Assembly: GCA_001602435.1 (NCBI GenBank)
Contig: CP012156.1
Location: forward strand, 826,001 to 890,000
Length of the DNA: 64,000 bases
Direction of reading: 5' to 3'
DNA from: Hyphomonadaceae bacterium UKL13-1
Lineage (GTDB): Bacteria; Pseudomonadota; Alphaproteobacteria; Caulobacterales; Aquidulcibacteraceae
Part shown: positions 35,243-43,737 of the stretch, one piece after another
Layout of the letters: every line of letters begins with the position of its first letter
Position numbering within the stretch: the first letter of the stretch is position 1
The notes under the pieces: generated by a model
Told to the model about the DNA's origin: nothing
The model's input: only the letters and a program-made list of their open reading frames with translations
Databases searched by the model: none
Translations under genes and position numbers: made by a program

Positions 35243-35719
35243 ATGACTCGCCTATTTGTGGATGCCGACGCCTGCCCCGTCAAAGATGAGGTCTATAAAG
35301 TCGCATTGCGTTATGGCTTGCAGACCTTGGTCGTGGCCAATAGTTTTATCCAAATTCCGGCTCATCCATTGATTGAGAGACTGGTCGTCGATGCCGGCCC
35401 TGATGCCGCCGATGATTGGATTGCCGAACGATGCCGCACCGGCGACATTGTTATCACCCAAGACATTCCCTTGGCCGATCGGGCTTTGAAAGCCGGGGCA
35501 CAAGCGATTGGCAATCAAGGCAAGCCCTTCACGCGCGATTCCATTGGCTCCGCGCTGGCGGGTCGTGAAATTGGCGAGCACCTTCGTGCCATGGGGGTCG
35601 CAACCTCTGGGCCGCGGGCCTTTGCGGCTTCAGACCGCTCGCGCTTTCTGCAGGAATTAGATGCCGCCGTTCACCGGGCCAAGCGCGCTTTGGCTTTAGA
35701 GGCTGCTAAGCGGCGTTAA
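35243..35719 (+). CDS. YaiI/YqxD family protein (DUF188, PIN-like)
   Basis: A 158-residue protein with the N-terminal signature LFVDADACPVKDEVYKVALR and the GDIVITQDIPLADRAL segment with its acidic residues, typical of the DUF188 NYN/PIN-like fold. Such folds are found in nucleases, but the activity of this family is not established. Length is standard. It stands alone between two short genes. Confidence 0.92.
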   Translation: MTRLFVDADACPVKDEVYKVALRYGLQTLVVANSFIQIPAHPLIERLVVDAGPDAADDWIAERCRTGDIVITQDIPLADRALKAGAQAIGNQGKPFTRDSIGSALAGREIGEHLRAMGVATSGPRAFAASDRSRFLQELDAAVHRAKRALALEAAKRR

Positions 35720-35831
35720 GGAAGTAGAAACCATAAAATCCATTCTAGTTCAGCGATAAATGTTTACTGTAACCAAATTCTTAGGTGCTGCGTAACCTCC
35801 ATTGAGTGAAGTCTCAGTGAGGAAGTGCATC

Positions 35832-36071
35832 ATGGAAATCGTCAATGGCTATATGTGCCGCGACTGCACCGATGTGTCTTATGCCAAGAAGAACATCGAC
35901 CCTGCCCATCCCAAGGACAGCGCGCAACCGAATGAACAGCCCGCAAAGACCAAAGTGTTTTCAGACGCTGTGCAGTTCGGCGGGCTGCTGGCGGATTTGA
36001 ACGTCCGCCGCGATACAAGCCCTCACACTGACACCCGAACCGATGGCCCGCGCGTCAACCTTATCGCTTGA
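35832..36071 (+). CDS. Small conserved hypothetical protein with CxxC motif
   Basis: The 79-residue protein begins MEIVNGYMCRDCTDVSYAKK and continues with NIDPAHPKDSA, which I have seen as a common small protein of Caulobacterales without known function. The CRDC motif (residues 9-12) could bind metal. I chose the ATG with GAGGAAG eight bases upstream rather than an earlier TTG. It ends 15 bases before the convergent ubiD gene. Confidence 0.75.
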   Translation: MEIVNGYMCRDCTDVSYAKKNIDPAHPKDSAQPNEQPAKTKVFSDAVQFGGLLADLNVRRDTSPHTDTRTDGPRVNLIA

Positions 36072-36086
36072 CCGCGTTAGCCAGCG

Positions 36087-37628
36087 CTATTTCCAGATTG
36101 GCTTGCCTTCACCGGGTAGGCCCAAGCGACCCCATTTCTCTGTCACGGCATCAATGACTTTCTTGTCCATCCGGATTTCTTCGCCCCATTCGCGGTGGGT
36201 TTCGGGATGGATTTTATTGGTTGCATCAAGGCCAATTTTTGAGCCTAGGCCACTTTCAGGGCTGGCAAAGTCCAAATAGTCGATTGGCGTGCGGTCAACG
36301 AGGGTGATATCTCGCGCGGGGTCCATACGGGTGGAGACGGCCCACATCACATCTTTCCAGTCACGTGCATTGATATCGTCATCCACCACAATGATCCATT
36401 TGGTGTACATGAATTGGCGCAAAAACGACCAAGCGCCCATCATCACCCTTTTGGCATGGCCCGGATAGGCCTTCTTCATCGAGATCACGGCAATGCGATA
36501 GGAACAGCCCTCTGGCGGCAACCAGAAGTCTGTGATTTCTGGGAATTGCTGCTGAAGAAGCGGGATGAACACCTCATTCAGCGCCTCGCCCAAAACCGAG
36601 GGTTCATCGGGCGGCCGGCCCGTAAAGGTCGAAAGATAGATCGGATCCTTGCGCATGGTAATGCAGGAGACTTGGAAGATCGGGAACTTCTCGACGGAGT
36701 TGTAATAGCCGGTATGGTCGCCATATGGGCCTTCATCCGCGAATTCATCCAGCAGCACATGGCCTTCAATGATAATTTCAGCTTCCGCTGGCACTTCAAT
36801 CGGGATCGTCTTGCAGGGAACGAGGTCCAGCTTTCGGCCGCGCATCAGGCCTGCGAACTGATATTCGCTCAACGTGTCCGGGACTGGGGTCACAGCGGCG
36901 AGAATGGTGCCAGGGTCTGCCCCAATGACGACGGCAGCGGGTAGGGGCTCGGGCTTGGTATCCTTCCAGCGCTTGTAATGTTGGGCTCCGCCGCGATGGG
37001 CGAGCCAGCGCATAATGGCGCGGTCCTTACCCAATTGCTGCATCCGATAAATGCCGAGATTGTAATTATCCTGCCGCTTATCGCTCGGCCCTTTGGTGAC
37101 GATCAGGGGCCAAGTGATCAATGGCGCAGGCTCACCGGGCCAGCAGCTTTGTATGGGCAAGCGCGACAAGTCGATATCCGCGCCTTCCCAAACCACCTCT
37201 TGGCACGGCGCTTTGGCAAACACCCCACCCAAAATCGTATTGGGCCGCATTTGCATGACGGTTTTGGCCAAAGGAAGCAGGTCAAAAGCTTCCTTTAGGC
37301 CACGTGGCGGCTCTGGCTGGCGCAAGAATGCCAACAACTCGCCCACTTCGCGCAAGTCTTGCGCCGTGCGGCGGTCCTTGCCGTCCATGGTTACGCCCAT
37401 GGCCACGCGCTCGACGGTGCCAAACAAATTGGTGAGGACCGGCATGCTGGATTTTGAGCCATCTGCCATCAAAGCATGCTCATACAAGGTCGCAGGCCCG
37501 CCGGTTGCCAGGAGACGGGTTTGGATTTCCGTCATTTCCAAGACAGTCGAGACCGGTTCGCGCACGCGCACCAGTTTTTGCTCGCTCTCCAACCGCGCCA
37601 TGAACTCGCGCATACTTTTATAGGCCAT
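36087..37628 (-). CDS. ubiD: UbiD-family decarboxylase (ubiquinone pathway)
   Basis: The 513-residue enzyme removes the carboxyl group from 3-polyprenyl-4-hydroxybenzoate with prenylated FMN. Family features include [21 protein letters not shown] (in part, YNLGIYRMQ), the [11 protein letters not shown] motif with its catalytic Glu, and [20 protein letters not shown]. The start has GGAGGA five bases upstream. ubiA is on the same strand 7 kb away. No ubiX gene for the flavin cofactor is visible in the window. Promoter and operators probably lie in the gap shared with the divergent DUF2239 gene. Confidence 0.93.
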   Translation of the reverse strand: MAYKSMREFMARLESEQKLVRVREPVSTVLEMTEIQTRLLATGGPATLYEHALMADGSKSSMPVLTNLFGTVERVAMGVTMDGKDRRTAQDLREVGELLAFLRQPEPPRGLKEAFDLLPLAKTVMQMRPNTILGGVFAKAPCQEVVWEGADIDLSRLPIQSCWPGEPAPLITWPLIVTKGPSDKRQDNYNLGIYRMQQLGKDRAIMRWLAHRGGAQHYKRWKDTKPEPLPAAVVIGADPGTILAAVTPVPDTLSEYQFAGLMRGRKLDLVPCKTIPIEVPAEAEIIIEGHVLLDEFADEGPYGDHTGYYNSVEKFPIFQVSCITMRKDPIYLSTFTGRPPDEPSVLGEALNEVFIPLLQQQFPEITDFWLPPEGCSYRIAVISMKKAYPGHAKRVMMGAWSFLRQFMYTKWIIVVDDDINARDWKDVMWAVSTRMDPARDITLVDRTPIDYLDFASPESGLGSKIGLDATNKIHPETHREWGEEIRMDKKVIDAVTEKWGRLGLPGEGKPIWK

Positions 37629-37722
37629 GTGTCCTCCGTCCGACCTCATGTAGTCCGAGGCAGGGGTCAGGTCATCCCTGTTTTCAGTCACGTGACAGTG
37701 CGCAGGGTGTCGTCGCTGCAGA

Positions 37723-37768
37723 ATTTTATCCGGATGATATTGACGTCACCTATTTTATCCGGATAATA
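37723..37768. promoter_or_regulatory. Two direct copies of an ATCCGGAT-centred palindrome
   Basis: ATTTTATCCGGATGATA (37723-37739) and ATTTTATCCGGATAATA (37752-37768) are 17-base copies differing at one position, with centres 29 bases apart. Each is built round a palindrome; in the second copy TTATCCGGATAA is perfect. They lie between the divergent ubiD and DUF2239 genes, the second copy 20 bases before the DUF2239 start, and are likely binding sites of one dimeric regulator acting on nearly three helix turns. The regulator is not in the window as far as I can see. Confidence 0.6.
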
Positions 37769-37788
37769 ATTAGCGACAGGAGATGAAC

Positions 37789-38373
37789 ATGACCTATCAA
37801 GAAAATTTACCCGCGATTGCCTTTGCTGGCCCAAGTATGCTGGCTTTTGGGCCTCTGCGTGAGGTGGCGGCCAGCGTCAAACAACAATTGGACACAGACC
37901 CCAACCTTTCGGTCTTGGTCCTTCATGGCGAGACCAGTCAGCCGATTGAGTTGGATTTGCGGGGGAGTGTTGCTGATGTTGTCGCGCGTCTAGAGCCGGT
38001 AGAGCTTCCGTCAGCACGCAAGGTAGGTCGACCCAAATTGGGCGTCGCGGCCCGAGAAGTCACGCTTCTCCCGCGCCATTGGGACTGGTTGGCCCGCCAG
38101 CCGGGTGGTGCCAGCGTCACCTTGCGAAAATTGGTTGAAGCGGCCCGACGTGAGACTGAAGGCGCAGGTGCCATTACGGAAGGGCGAGACGCGCTTTACC
38201 GGTTTATGGCTGCTGTGTCAGGAAATGCACCAGATTATGATGAGGTGTCTCGGGCACTGTTTGCAGGCCAGAAGGCACGCTTCTTGTCCTTGATCGCAAG
38301 CTGGCCAAATGATGTACAAGCCCATCTTCACCACCTAAGCAGACGGGCATTTCAGGACGAGGGGCAGGGCTAA
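37789..38373 (+). CDS. DUF2239 family protein
   Basis: The 194-residue protein is recognised by GRPKLGVAAREVTLLPRHWDWLARQPGGAS (in part, REVTLLPRHWDWLARQPGG), the core of DUF2239, followed by a helical VTLRKLVEAARRE. The N-terminal third is variable. The function is unknown; the central part looks like a ribbon-helix or DNA-binding motif. I chose the second ATG, which has AGGAG six bases upstream. Its stop overlaps the ATPase start (TAATG). Two palindromic operators precede it. Confidence 0.85.
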   Translation: MTYQENLPAIAFAGPSMLAFGPLREVAASVKQQLDTDPNLSVLVLHGETSQPIELDLRGSVADVVARLEPVELPSARKVGRPKLGVAAREVTLLPRHWDWLARQPGGASVTLRKLVEAARRETEGAGAITEGRDALYRFMAAVSGNAPDYDEVSRALFAGQKARFLSLIASWPNDVQAHLHHLSRRAFQDEGQG

Positions 38374-38879
38374 TGGCAGAAGCAGCGTTTCATTTGATCT
38401 GCGGCAGTACAGGCGCGGGCAAGTCAACCTACGCCCAAGCTCTGGCGAGTGACTTAGGTGGCCTATACTTTGCCATCGATCGCTGGATGGTGACTTTGTT
38501 TTGGCAGGATAGCCCGCAGCCAATCGAATTCGACTGGACGATGGCGCGCATTGATCGGTGTGAGGCCATGATCTTTGAAACGGCGAAACAGGCTGTCTCG
38601 ATTGGGGTTCCGGCTATTTTAGACTTGGGTTTTACGAAGTCGGCCCATCGGCAGAAATTCGCCAAGCTGGCCGCCGAAGCGCAAATCCCTGTCGTGCTGC
38701 ATGTTCTCGATGTGCCGGTCGAGGAACGATGGGCGCGGGTCGAAGGCCGCAATGCGAATAAGGGCGATACCTACGCGATGGAGGTCGACCGTTCCATGTT
38801 CGATTTTGTCGAGACCATGTGGGAATTGCCCGACGCCGTTGAAATGAACGCCCTAAACGGTCTTCTCGTGCGCGCGTAA
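38373..38879 (+). CDS. P-loop ATPase/kinase (AAA_33, zeta-toxin-like)
   Basis: A 168-residue protein with Walker A GSTGAGKST (11-19) at the N-terminus, an acidic FAIDRWM segment that matches the catalytic/DR region of small-molecule kinases, and a lid helix HRQKFAKLAAEAQI. Such ATPases phosphorylate small substrates or tRNA; the exact substrate is unknown. It is coupled to DUF2239, probably making a two-gene operon. Its stop is directly next to the stop of the convergent GNAT gene, with no base between. Confidence 0.82.
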   Translation: MAEAAFHLICGSTGAGKSTYAQALASDLGGLYFAIDRWMVTLFWQDSPQPIEFDWTMARIDRCEAMIFETAKQAVSIGVPAILDLGFTKSAHRQKFAKLAAEAQIPVVLHVLDVPVEERWARVEGRNANKGDTYAMEVDRSMFDFVETMWELPDAVEMNALNGLLVRA

Positions 38880-39188
38880 CTAGGACGCGACCAAATCCTG
38901 CCAAGCGGGATGGCGGTCAATCCAGCGGGCCACATAGGAACATTGCGGCACGATCCGGACCTGATCTTGTCGTGCCAAAGTGAGGGCTGCCTCTGTCAGG
39001 GTTGCCGCTAAGCCTTGGCCATTGAGCGCTGGCGGGACGAAGGTGTGATCAAGGACACGCGTACCATCACTCCGGTGATACCAGGTGATCTCACAGAGTT
39101 TTGGACCAGTTGGTGTATCCCCAACGAGGGTGAGCCGGGCGCGGCCTGCGCCAAGGTCTTCAAAGCTGGGCTCGGCGATATCTGACAT
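38880..39188 (-). CDS. Small GNAT-type acetyltransferase (YjdJ/NATD1-like)
   Basis: The 102-residue protein matches the short GNAT family whose members have DHTFVPPALNGQGLAATLTEAAL, the acetyl-CoA-binding loop and helix, and a C-terminal PQCSYVARWIDRHP segment. Substrate unknown. It precedes DUF2237 by location but is read in the opposite direction to the ATPase, tail to tail. The gene lies downstream of DUF2237 and the esterase on the minus strand and may form a three-gene operon with them. Confidence 0.85.
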   Translation of the reverse strand: MSDIAEPSFEDLGAGRARLTLVGDTPTGPKLCEITWYHRSDGTRVLDHTFVPPALNGQGLAATLTEAALTLARQDQVRIVPQCSYVARWIDRHPAWQDLVAS

Positions 39189-39193
39189 AGGCT

Positions 39194-39574
39194 TTAGGCC
39201 TCAGCCCCATAGGCTTTCAGAGTCTTCAAAGGAACAACCACCAAAGCCTCCTCATGGGTGGCTTCCAACATGATCGGCGGCGCACAGCCGGCATCCAGCG
39301 CATCTTTCCAACGCGTCAAGCACACACACCATTGATCGCCCGGTTTCAGGCCCGCAAAGCCATATTCAGGGCGCGGCGTTATGAGGTCATTTCCTTCGCG
39401 ACGTTGATGGGTCAAAAAGGCCTCCGTCATCACCGCGCAGACAACATGTGTGCCGTGATCCAGCCCTTCGGTCTCGCAACAACCATTGCGGAACCAGCCC
39501 GTGAGTGGATCCATAGAGCAGATCTCGAGAGGGCCACCCAAAACATTACGGGCGGCGGGATCAAAGCGCCGCAT
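39194..39574 (-). CDS. DUF2237 family protein
   Basis: The 126-residue protein is a clear DUF2237 member: NVLGGPLEICSMDPLTGWFRNGCCET at the N-terminus (in part, CSMDPLTGWFRNGCC), FLTHQRREGNDLITPRPEYGFAGL, and GDQWCVCLTRWKDAL. Several conserved cysteines (19, 32, 33 and others) suggest metal or redox chemistry, but no function is known. Its start overlaps the stop of the esterase gene (TGATG). Confidence 0.9.
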   Translation of the reverse strand: MRRFDPAARNVLGGPLEICSMDPLTGWFRNGCCETEGLDHGTHVVCAVMTEAFLTHQRREGNDLITPRPEYGFAGLKPGDQWCVCLTRWKDALDAGCAPPIMLEATHEEALVVVPLKTLKAYGAEA

Positions 39575-40440
39575 CAGCTTTTGACCTGGTTTCTACAACC
39601 TGGATAACCAGCCGATTTCTGCTCTTGGATAAAGTTGACGGTATCGACCAAGGTCGGTGCGCTGCGCCGAACCACAGGCGAGATCGCTCCGATGATGTAG
39701 AGGTGCTCTACACCGGGATAGAGCTTCACTTGCGCCAGATTGTTATGCTGGGCCAAGGCAGCGGCCATTTGCTCGCTCCGTTTGGGGTCCACAGTCGTAT
39801 CCTTGGTGCCGTGCAGCAACAGCATAGGCGGGGCCTTGTTGGTGACGTAATTGATCGGCTTGGTGCTGGGCAGAATTTCAGTCGGGAAGATGCGCTTGAA
39901 AACTGGCTCGACTGGGGTGAAGTCATAAGGCCCAGCAATACCAATCAAGCCTCTAGTTGCATCACAAATATTGGTGCCTTCCGCGGCGAGGAATTCAGGG
40001 TCCAGCGCGATCATGGCGGCAATATGGGCCCCAGCGGAATGTCCCGAGATGAATACAGGGCGGCCTTTGGCGATCGACTTTTGAGTATAGGCAAGCGCTT
40101 TGGCACCGTCCTCAACAAAGGCGGGGAAAATCACGTCTGGATGTAAGCGGTAATTGACGATCACAGTTTGAATACCGCGCGCCGCAAAGGCCGAGCCTAA
40201 GAATTTATAGTCGTCCTTCGAACCATATTGCCAAGATCCGCCATGGTAGAACACCAAAACGGGGGTGTCTGGCTTCATAACTTTCGGGGAATAGATATCC
40301 AGGGTGTGGCGTGGCAGTGGGCCATAAGCAATATTATGCTGAACCGGCCCCGGCGTTTGTGCAACGAGGTTGAGCACTTGCGGCCCAGAACAGGCGCTAA
40401 CGCTGCAAAGCGCCAATATGGCAGCAAACCATTGTTTCAT
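39574..40440 (-). CDS. Alpha/beta-hydrolase lipoprotein (carboxylesterase-like)
   Basis: The 288-residue protein begins with a lipoprotein-type signal (ALCSVSACSG, cysteine 17) and has the hormone-sensitive-lipase-like motifs HGGSW (oxyanion hole), GHSAGAH (nucleophile) and a C-terminal DTT and GVEHLYII segment that may provide the Asp and His. It probably hydrolyses esters at the cell envelope. Substrate unknown. It is translationally coupled to DUF2237. Confidence 0.85.
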   Translation of the reverse strand: MKQWFAAILALCSVSACSGPQVLNLVAQTPGPVQHNIAYGPLPRHTLDIYSPKVMKPDTPVLVFYHGGSWQYGSKDDYKFLGSAFAARGIQTVIVNYRLHPDVIFPAFVEDGAKALAYTQKSIAKGRPVFISGHSAGAHIAAMIALDPEFLAAEGTNICDATRGLIGIAGPYDFTPVEPVFKRIFPTEILPSTKPINYVTNKAPPMLLLHGTKDTTVDPKRSEQMAAALAQHNNLAQVKLYPGVEHLYIIGAISPVVRRSAPTLVDTVNFIQEQKSAGYPGCRNQVKS

Positions 40441-40532
40441 GTCGTTTCCCTCTCAAAGGATTTGCGCTTTGTGCGTTTCGCCTAACACATAGGCTGATCT
40501 CATTGCTCTTCAATCGAACAATCAGGCGAGGG

Positions 40533-41180
40533 TCAAGCGAGGCCCCAAACCCGAGTCACCTTAACGTCCTGATCTTCTAGCTCGCGTGATACTTCGATTT
40601 GGTAACAGGCGCGCTCTTTTAGGCCTGCCTTCGGCAAATAGGTCCGGCCTGGGTCCCCAATCAAGACCAAAATTCCGGCCTGCTGGCACTGCTTGAGCCA
40701 AACAAATAAAGGCTCTGCGAGTTCGCGCTCGTAAAAGAGATCGCCGACCAATAGTACGTCTGTCTCAAGCGGCTGGCCGATGATGTCGCCTTGATGCGTG
40801 AGAAGGCTCACCCCGTTCAAGTGTGCGTTTAGGTCAATGGCTGCAATGGCGTAGGGATCAATATCGACCGCAGTCACTTTATTTGCGCCCGAGAGCTTGG
40901 CCGCGATCGCCACCAAACCAGAGCCTGAGGCTAAGTCATGCACGTCCTTGCCGCTCACAAGGTCTGGATTGTCGAGAAGATAGCGCGCGAGGGCTTGTCC
41001 ACCCGCCCAAGCAAACGCCCAAAAAGGGAGGGGAAGGCCTTTCTGATCAAGTTCCTCGGCACTTAACTGCCACAGAGCCACCGCTTCGTCTGCCAAATGT
41101 AAGGTGATCTCAGGGCAGTGGGGTGGCTGAAGCTGGCGGGTATTGGCAAGGATAAAAGGCGCTAAGCTTTCAATGGTCAT
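40533..41180 (-). CDS. Class-I SAM-dependent methyltransferase (PrmA/ETFB-methyltransferase-like)
   Basis: The 215-residue protein has SAM-binding motif I as VHDLASGSGLVAIAA (about 95-108), motif II TAVDIDPYAI, and VLLVGDLFYER in the position of the catalytic D-x-F-Y segment of lysine methyltransferases such as ETFB methyltransferase. The N-terminal LPLPFWAFAWAGGQALARYL is also typical. Methylation of a protein lysine is likely. It reads towards the esterase gene on the same strand with a 92-base gap. Confidence 0.85.
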   Translation of the reverse strand: MTIESLAPFILANTRQLQPPHCPEITLHLADEAVALWQLSAEELDQKGLPLPFWAFAWAGGQALARYLLDNPDLVSGKDVHDLASGSGLVAIAAKLSGANKVTAVDIDPYAIAAIDLNAHLNGVSLLTHQGDIIGQPLETDVLLVGDLFYERELAEPLFVWLKQCQQAGILVLIGDPGRTYLPKAGLKERACYQIEVSRELEDQDVKVTRVWGLA

Positions 41181-41254
41181 GGACCCCTATTTCCTTAACA
41201 AAGGTGCCATCACAAGGGGCCTTTGCAGAACTCAATAATCTACACTCTAAATGA

Positions 41255-41282
41255 TTGACAAGCTAAAGCTCGTGTTTAGCTT
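41255..41282 (+). promoter_or_regulatory. Sigma70-type promoter, first of a duplicated pair
   Basis: TTGACA (41255-41260), a 16-base spacer and TAGCTT (41277-41282) form a promoter before the first lipoprotein. The same hexamers and spacer, and the downstream TAAGTTGTGTTG at +19 from the -10 (41296-41307), recur before the second lipoprotein at 41910-41937. Confidence 0.7.
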
Positions 41283-41395
41283 GGGCTTCATATCGTAAGT
41301 TGTGTTGGATGAGCAAAGCTAAAAAAGGATTGGGGGCTTACGATAAGTATTCCTATGACTTGTGTCCTGTTTTGCTTGACTTTTTGGGGGAAAAT

Positions 41396-41815
41396 ATGAA
41401 GTTAAAATTGGTTGCTGTTGTCGCGGTTTCAGTCATGGCTGTTTCTGGTTGTGCGACAATTACGCGTGGTACGAACACGACTTTCACCGTCGAGACCATG
41501 CCATCTGGCGCGACGGTTGCGACAACAAATGGCTATGGCTGCTTGGCAACACCGTGTACGTTCAAGATGCCACGCAAGTCTGAGTTCACGGTCACCATCA
41601 CGAAGCCAGGTTATAAGACCTACACTGGCACCGTTGTCACCAAAGTAGCTGGCGCTGGTGGCGCGGCTATGGCTGGAAACGTTCTAGTTGGTGGCCTGAT
41701 TGGTGCGGGCGTGGACGCAAGCTCTGGTGCTATGTTGGACTTGGTCCCAAATCCAATGAAAGTGACGTTGGAGCCAGAAGGTGCTGCGGCACCAGCTAGC
41801 CAGCACAATAGCTAA
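41396..41815 (+). CDS. Lipoprotein with PEGA-like domain
   Basis: A 139-residue lipoprotein: the signal KLVAVVAVSVMAVSGC has a lipobox at cysteine 19. The mature part contains TVETMPSGATVATTNGYGCLATPCTF and TVTITKPGYKTYTGTV, a PEGA-like beta sandwich, followed by a Gly/Ala-rich segment. These proteins are often found at the envelope, without known activity. GGGGGA lies five bases before the ATG; the frame is open upstream to 41300 but the signal starts here. A strong terminator follows. Confidence 0.8.
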   Translation: MKLKLVAVVAVSVMAVSGCATITRGTNTTFTVETMPSGATVATTNGYGCLATPCTFKMPRKSEFTVTITKPGYKTYTGTVVTKVAGAGGAAMAGNVLVGGLIGAGVDASSGAMLDLVPNPMKVTLEPEGAAAPASQHNS

Positions 41816-41838
41816 GCCACGTATCACTAAAGCAGGTG

Positions 41839-41875
41839 AAGGCCCAGTTCGAACCTCGGACTGGGCCTTTTTCTT
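41839..41875 (+). terminator. Rho-independent terminator after the PEGA-like lipoprotein
   Basis: AAGGCCCAGT (41839-41848) pairs perfectly with ACTGGGCCTT (41860-41869) and is followed by TTTTTC. This is a textbook terminator and shows that the next lipoprotein, which has its own promoter, is transcribed separately. Confidence 0.9.
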
Positions 41876-41909
41876 GTTCAGCAGGGCTCGAAAATCCTAT
41901 TCTAAATAC

Positions 41910-41937
41910 TTGACAATCCTAGGCCTGTGTTTAGCTT
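41910..41937 (+). promoter_or_regulatory. Sigma70-type promoter, second of a duplicated pair
   Basis: TTGACA (41910-41915), a 16-base spacer and TAGCTT (41932-41937) match the promoter at 41255-41282 exactly in hexamers and spacing. TAAGTTGTGTTG follows at 41951-41962, again 19 bases after the -10 start. The preceding TCTAAAT is shared too. Confidence 0.7.
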
Positions 41938-42047
41938 CCGATCTGTATCATAAGTTGTGTTGATTCAGCGAAATCCAGAGAAACTGTACCATTCCGATAG
42001 GGGTAGACAATGTTAAAGCGTGGGTTTGCTGGGTATCGGGGGATGTC

Positions 42048-42242
42048 ATGGCACTTAAGTTAGTTGCTCTCACCGCTGTTTCGCTCATGGTCTTGGCTGG
42101 GTGCGCCACAAGCGTGGTTTCTTCGTCGAATGTGGCTGAAACTGCCGCAATTGATCGCGATATGCCTAGCAGCGGCAAGTCGCCTTATGGCGCTTTGCCT
42201 GCTTTGGAGGCCAATCCAACGCCAGTGCGTCTGGAGCCTTAA
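42048..42242 (+). CDS. 64-residue lipoprotein paralogous in its signal peptide
   Basis: A small lipoprotein with signal MALKLVALTAVSLMVLAGC and a lipobox at cysteine 19, closely like the signal of the PEGA-like lipoprotein 650 bases upstream (MKLKLVAVVAVSVMAVSGC). The mature 46 residues are unrelated, acidic and low in structure. Its stop is one base from the stop of the convergent desaturase gene. The role is unknown. GGGGGA precedes the ATG. Confidence 0.7.
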   Translation: MALKLVALTAVSLMVLAGCATSVVSSSNVAETAAIDRDMPSSGKSPYGALPALEANPTPVRLEP

Positions 42243-42243
42243 T

Positions 42244-43173
42244 TTATAAGGCTTGCTTTGCCGTCGCCAACTCTAAAATCTGGCGATAGCCCTGCTTGAT
42301 TTCCATCTTTTCGGCCAAACCCTTTTGCTTCAAGAGCGCATGGGTAGCCTCCAGACGATAGCATGGGATGTACATCCATAAATGATGCTCGGCGTGGTAA
42401 TGGACCCAATAGGGCGCAATCAGAAGGCGTTCTAGCGGATTGGCATAGGTCGTGCGGGCAAGCCGCCATGGGTCGCTAGGATCTGGTGTCGCGCAGGCAT
42501 GTTCGCCAATATTGCGCAGGCGCGTAACGGCCGGATACCAGCTGGCTTGGGCGACAAGCCAGATTGTCACAAAGGCTAAGGCTTGGCCGGCAGCGACAAA
42601 CAAGATGAACACCACCGCCTGTGCGCCCAAAAACGTCAGGGCAGCGGCGCGCGCCTCAGGGCTTGCTTGAGTCGGTGCGCGCAGAAATCCCCATAAGGGC
42701 CTCAGCGTTTGTTTGAAAAAGGTCTGCCCCGTCAAATCGCGGATTAACTTGCGCTGATAGCTCTTTTTGCTGATCGGAAAATGGGCGGCAAGGCCAAGGT
42801 CTGGATCATTGCTTTGTTGGGTATTGCGATGGTGTGAGAGGTGATAGGGCCGATATCGATGCAGAGACGCGCCGACAGGTGCACCACACAGCCAATGGCC
42901 AACAAAGTCATTAAGCTTTTGGTTGGTGCTGAGGCCACCATGGGCCGCTTCATGCATCAGGATGGCTAAGCCCAATTGGCGCGCGCCCACCACCATGACC
43001 GCGATCAACCAGGTCACGGGGTTTGGCGCCCAAGCAAAAAGCGCCACGGCCAAGCCGATCAGCACCCAAGCATGAACAACCAGTCCTAAGCCGATCCAGT
43101 CATTGCGCTGGCGCAAGCCCGCCCACTCGTCTGGCGTAAAGATAGTTTTGGGGTCGATCGTGGGTGCGGCCAT
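42244..43173 (-). CDS. Membrane fatty acid desaturase
   Basis: The 309-residue membrane enzyme has the three histidine boxes of di-iron desaturases: HEAAH (74-78), HLSHH (111-115) and HYHAEHH (258-264). Membrane helices flank the boxes (about 30-50, 53-73, 180-210). It inserts a double bond into an acyl chain or lipid. The substrate is unknown. It is followed on the same strand by no further gene; upstream lies NnrU with a gap of three bases. Confidence 0.9.
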   Translation of the reverse strand: MAAPTIDPKTIFTPDEWAGLRQRNDWIGLGLVVHAWVLIGLAVALFAWAPNPVTWLIAVMVVGARQLGLAILMHEAAHGGLSTNQKLNDFVGHWLCGAPVGASLHRYRPYHLSHHRNTQQSNDPDLGLAAHFPISKKSYQRKLIRDLTGQTFFKQTLRPLWGFLRAPTQASPEARAAALTFLGAQAVVFILFVAAGQALAFVTIWLVAQASWYPAVTRLRNIGEHACATPDPSDPWRLARTTYANPLERLLIAPYWVHYHAEHHLWMYIPCYRLEATHALLKQKGLAEKMEIKQGYRQILELATAKQAL

Positions 43174-43176
43174 GGG

Positions 43177-43737
43177 TTAGCCAAAAACGCTGACGCCGAT
43201 CAGCATTTTGTGCAGACCCGCGATAAACCCAACCCAGACAGCAAGCCCGCCGCCAATCGCAATCCAGTCACCCGTGCCCATCGGCAAGGTCACGCGCTCG
43301 GCTTTTCCAAGGCGAATGCGGGCAAACAAGGCCCAAGCAAAGAAGCTGCCGAACAAGAGCATTGAGCCTAAGTCTCCATTGGCCAAAAGGTGCGCCAAAG
43401 CCCAGATTTTGACCGCTGCCAGCATGGGGTGGACAACGGCAGCTTTGATTTTACCGGGCGAATAAGCCGCCACCAACAAAATCATCACCGGCAACATCAA
43501 CAATAGGGTGATGTGGCTGAGGAAAGTCGGCGGGGTCCAGATTGGGATCATGCCGGCTGCGCGATATTGGCCATAGCCGTAAATCAACAGCACAAAGCCT
43601 GCCAAGCTGATCAAGGAAAATACGCCGCGATAAGGCTGAGCACCCAATTTGGTCGCCATTTGGTCCCGAGGTCCACGAAATCGAATGAAAGCATGTGAGC
43701 CTAAGAAGATAATCAGGCCAAGGATGAGCAGGGTCAT
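43177..43737 (-). CDS. NnrU family membrane protein
   Basis: The 186-residue protein has five or six membrane helices and the family signature LGSHAFIRFRGPRDQMATKLG at the N-terminus (in part, HAFIRFRGPRDQ), then HPMLAAVKIWALAHLLANGDL. NnrU members are linked to nitrite/nitric-oxide metabolism in a few species and to carotenoid isomerisation in others; no such genes are nearby. Its start overlaps the CpeT-like gene stop by four bases. Confidence 0.88.
   Translation of the reverse strand: MTLLILGLIIFLGSHAFIRFRGPRDQMATKLGAQPYRGVFSLISLAGFVLLIYGYGQYRAAGMIPIWTPPTFLSHITLLLMLPVMILLVAAYSPGKIKAAVVHPMLAAVKIWALAHLLANGDLGSMLLFGSFFAWALFARIRLGKAERVTLPMGTGDWIAIGGGLAVWVGFIAGLHKMLIGVSVFG

Noticed and set aside
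41839..41875. tRNA-like GTTCGAAC segment
   Set aside because: The sequence is the loop of a perfect terminator hairpin; no acceptor or anticodon arms can be formed around it.
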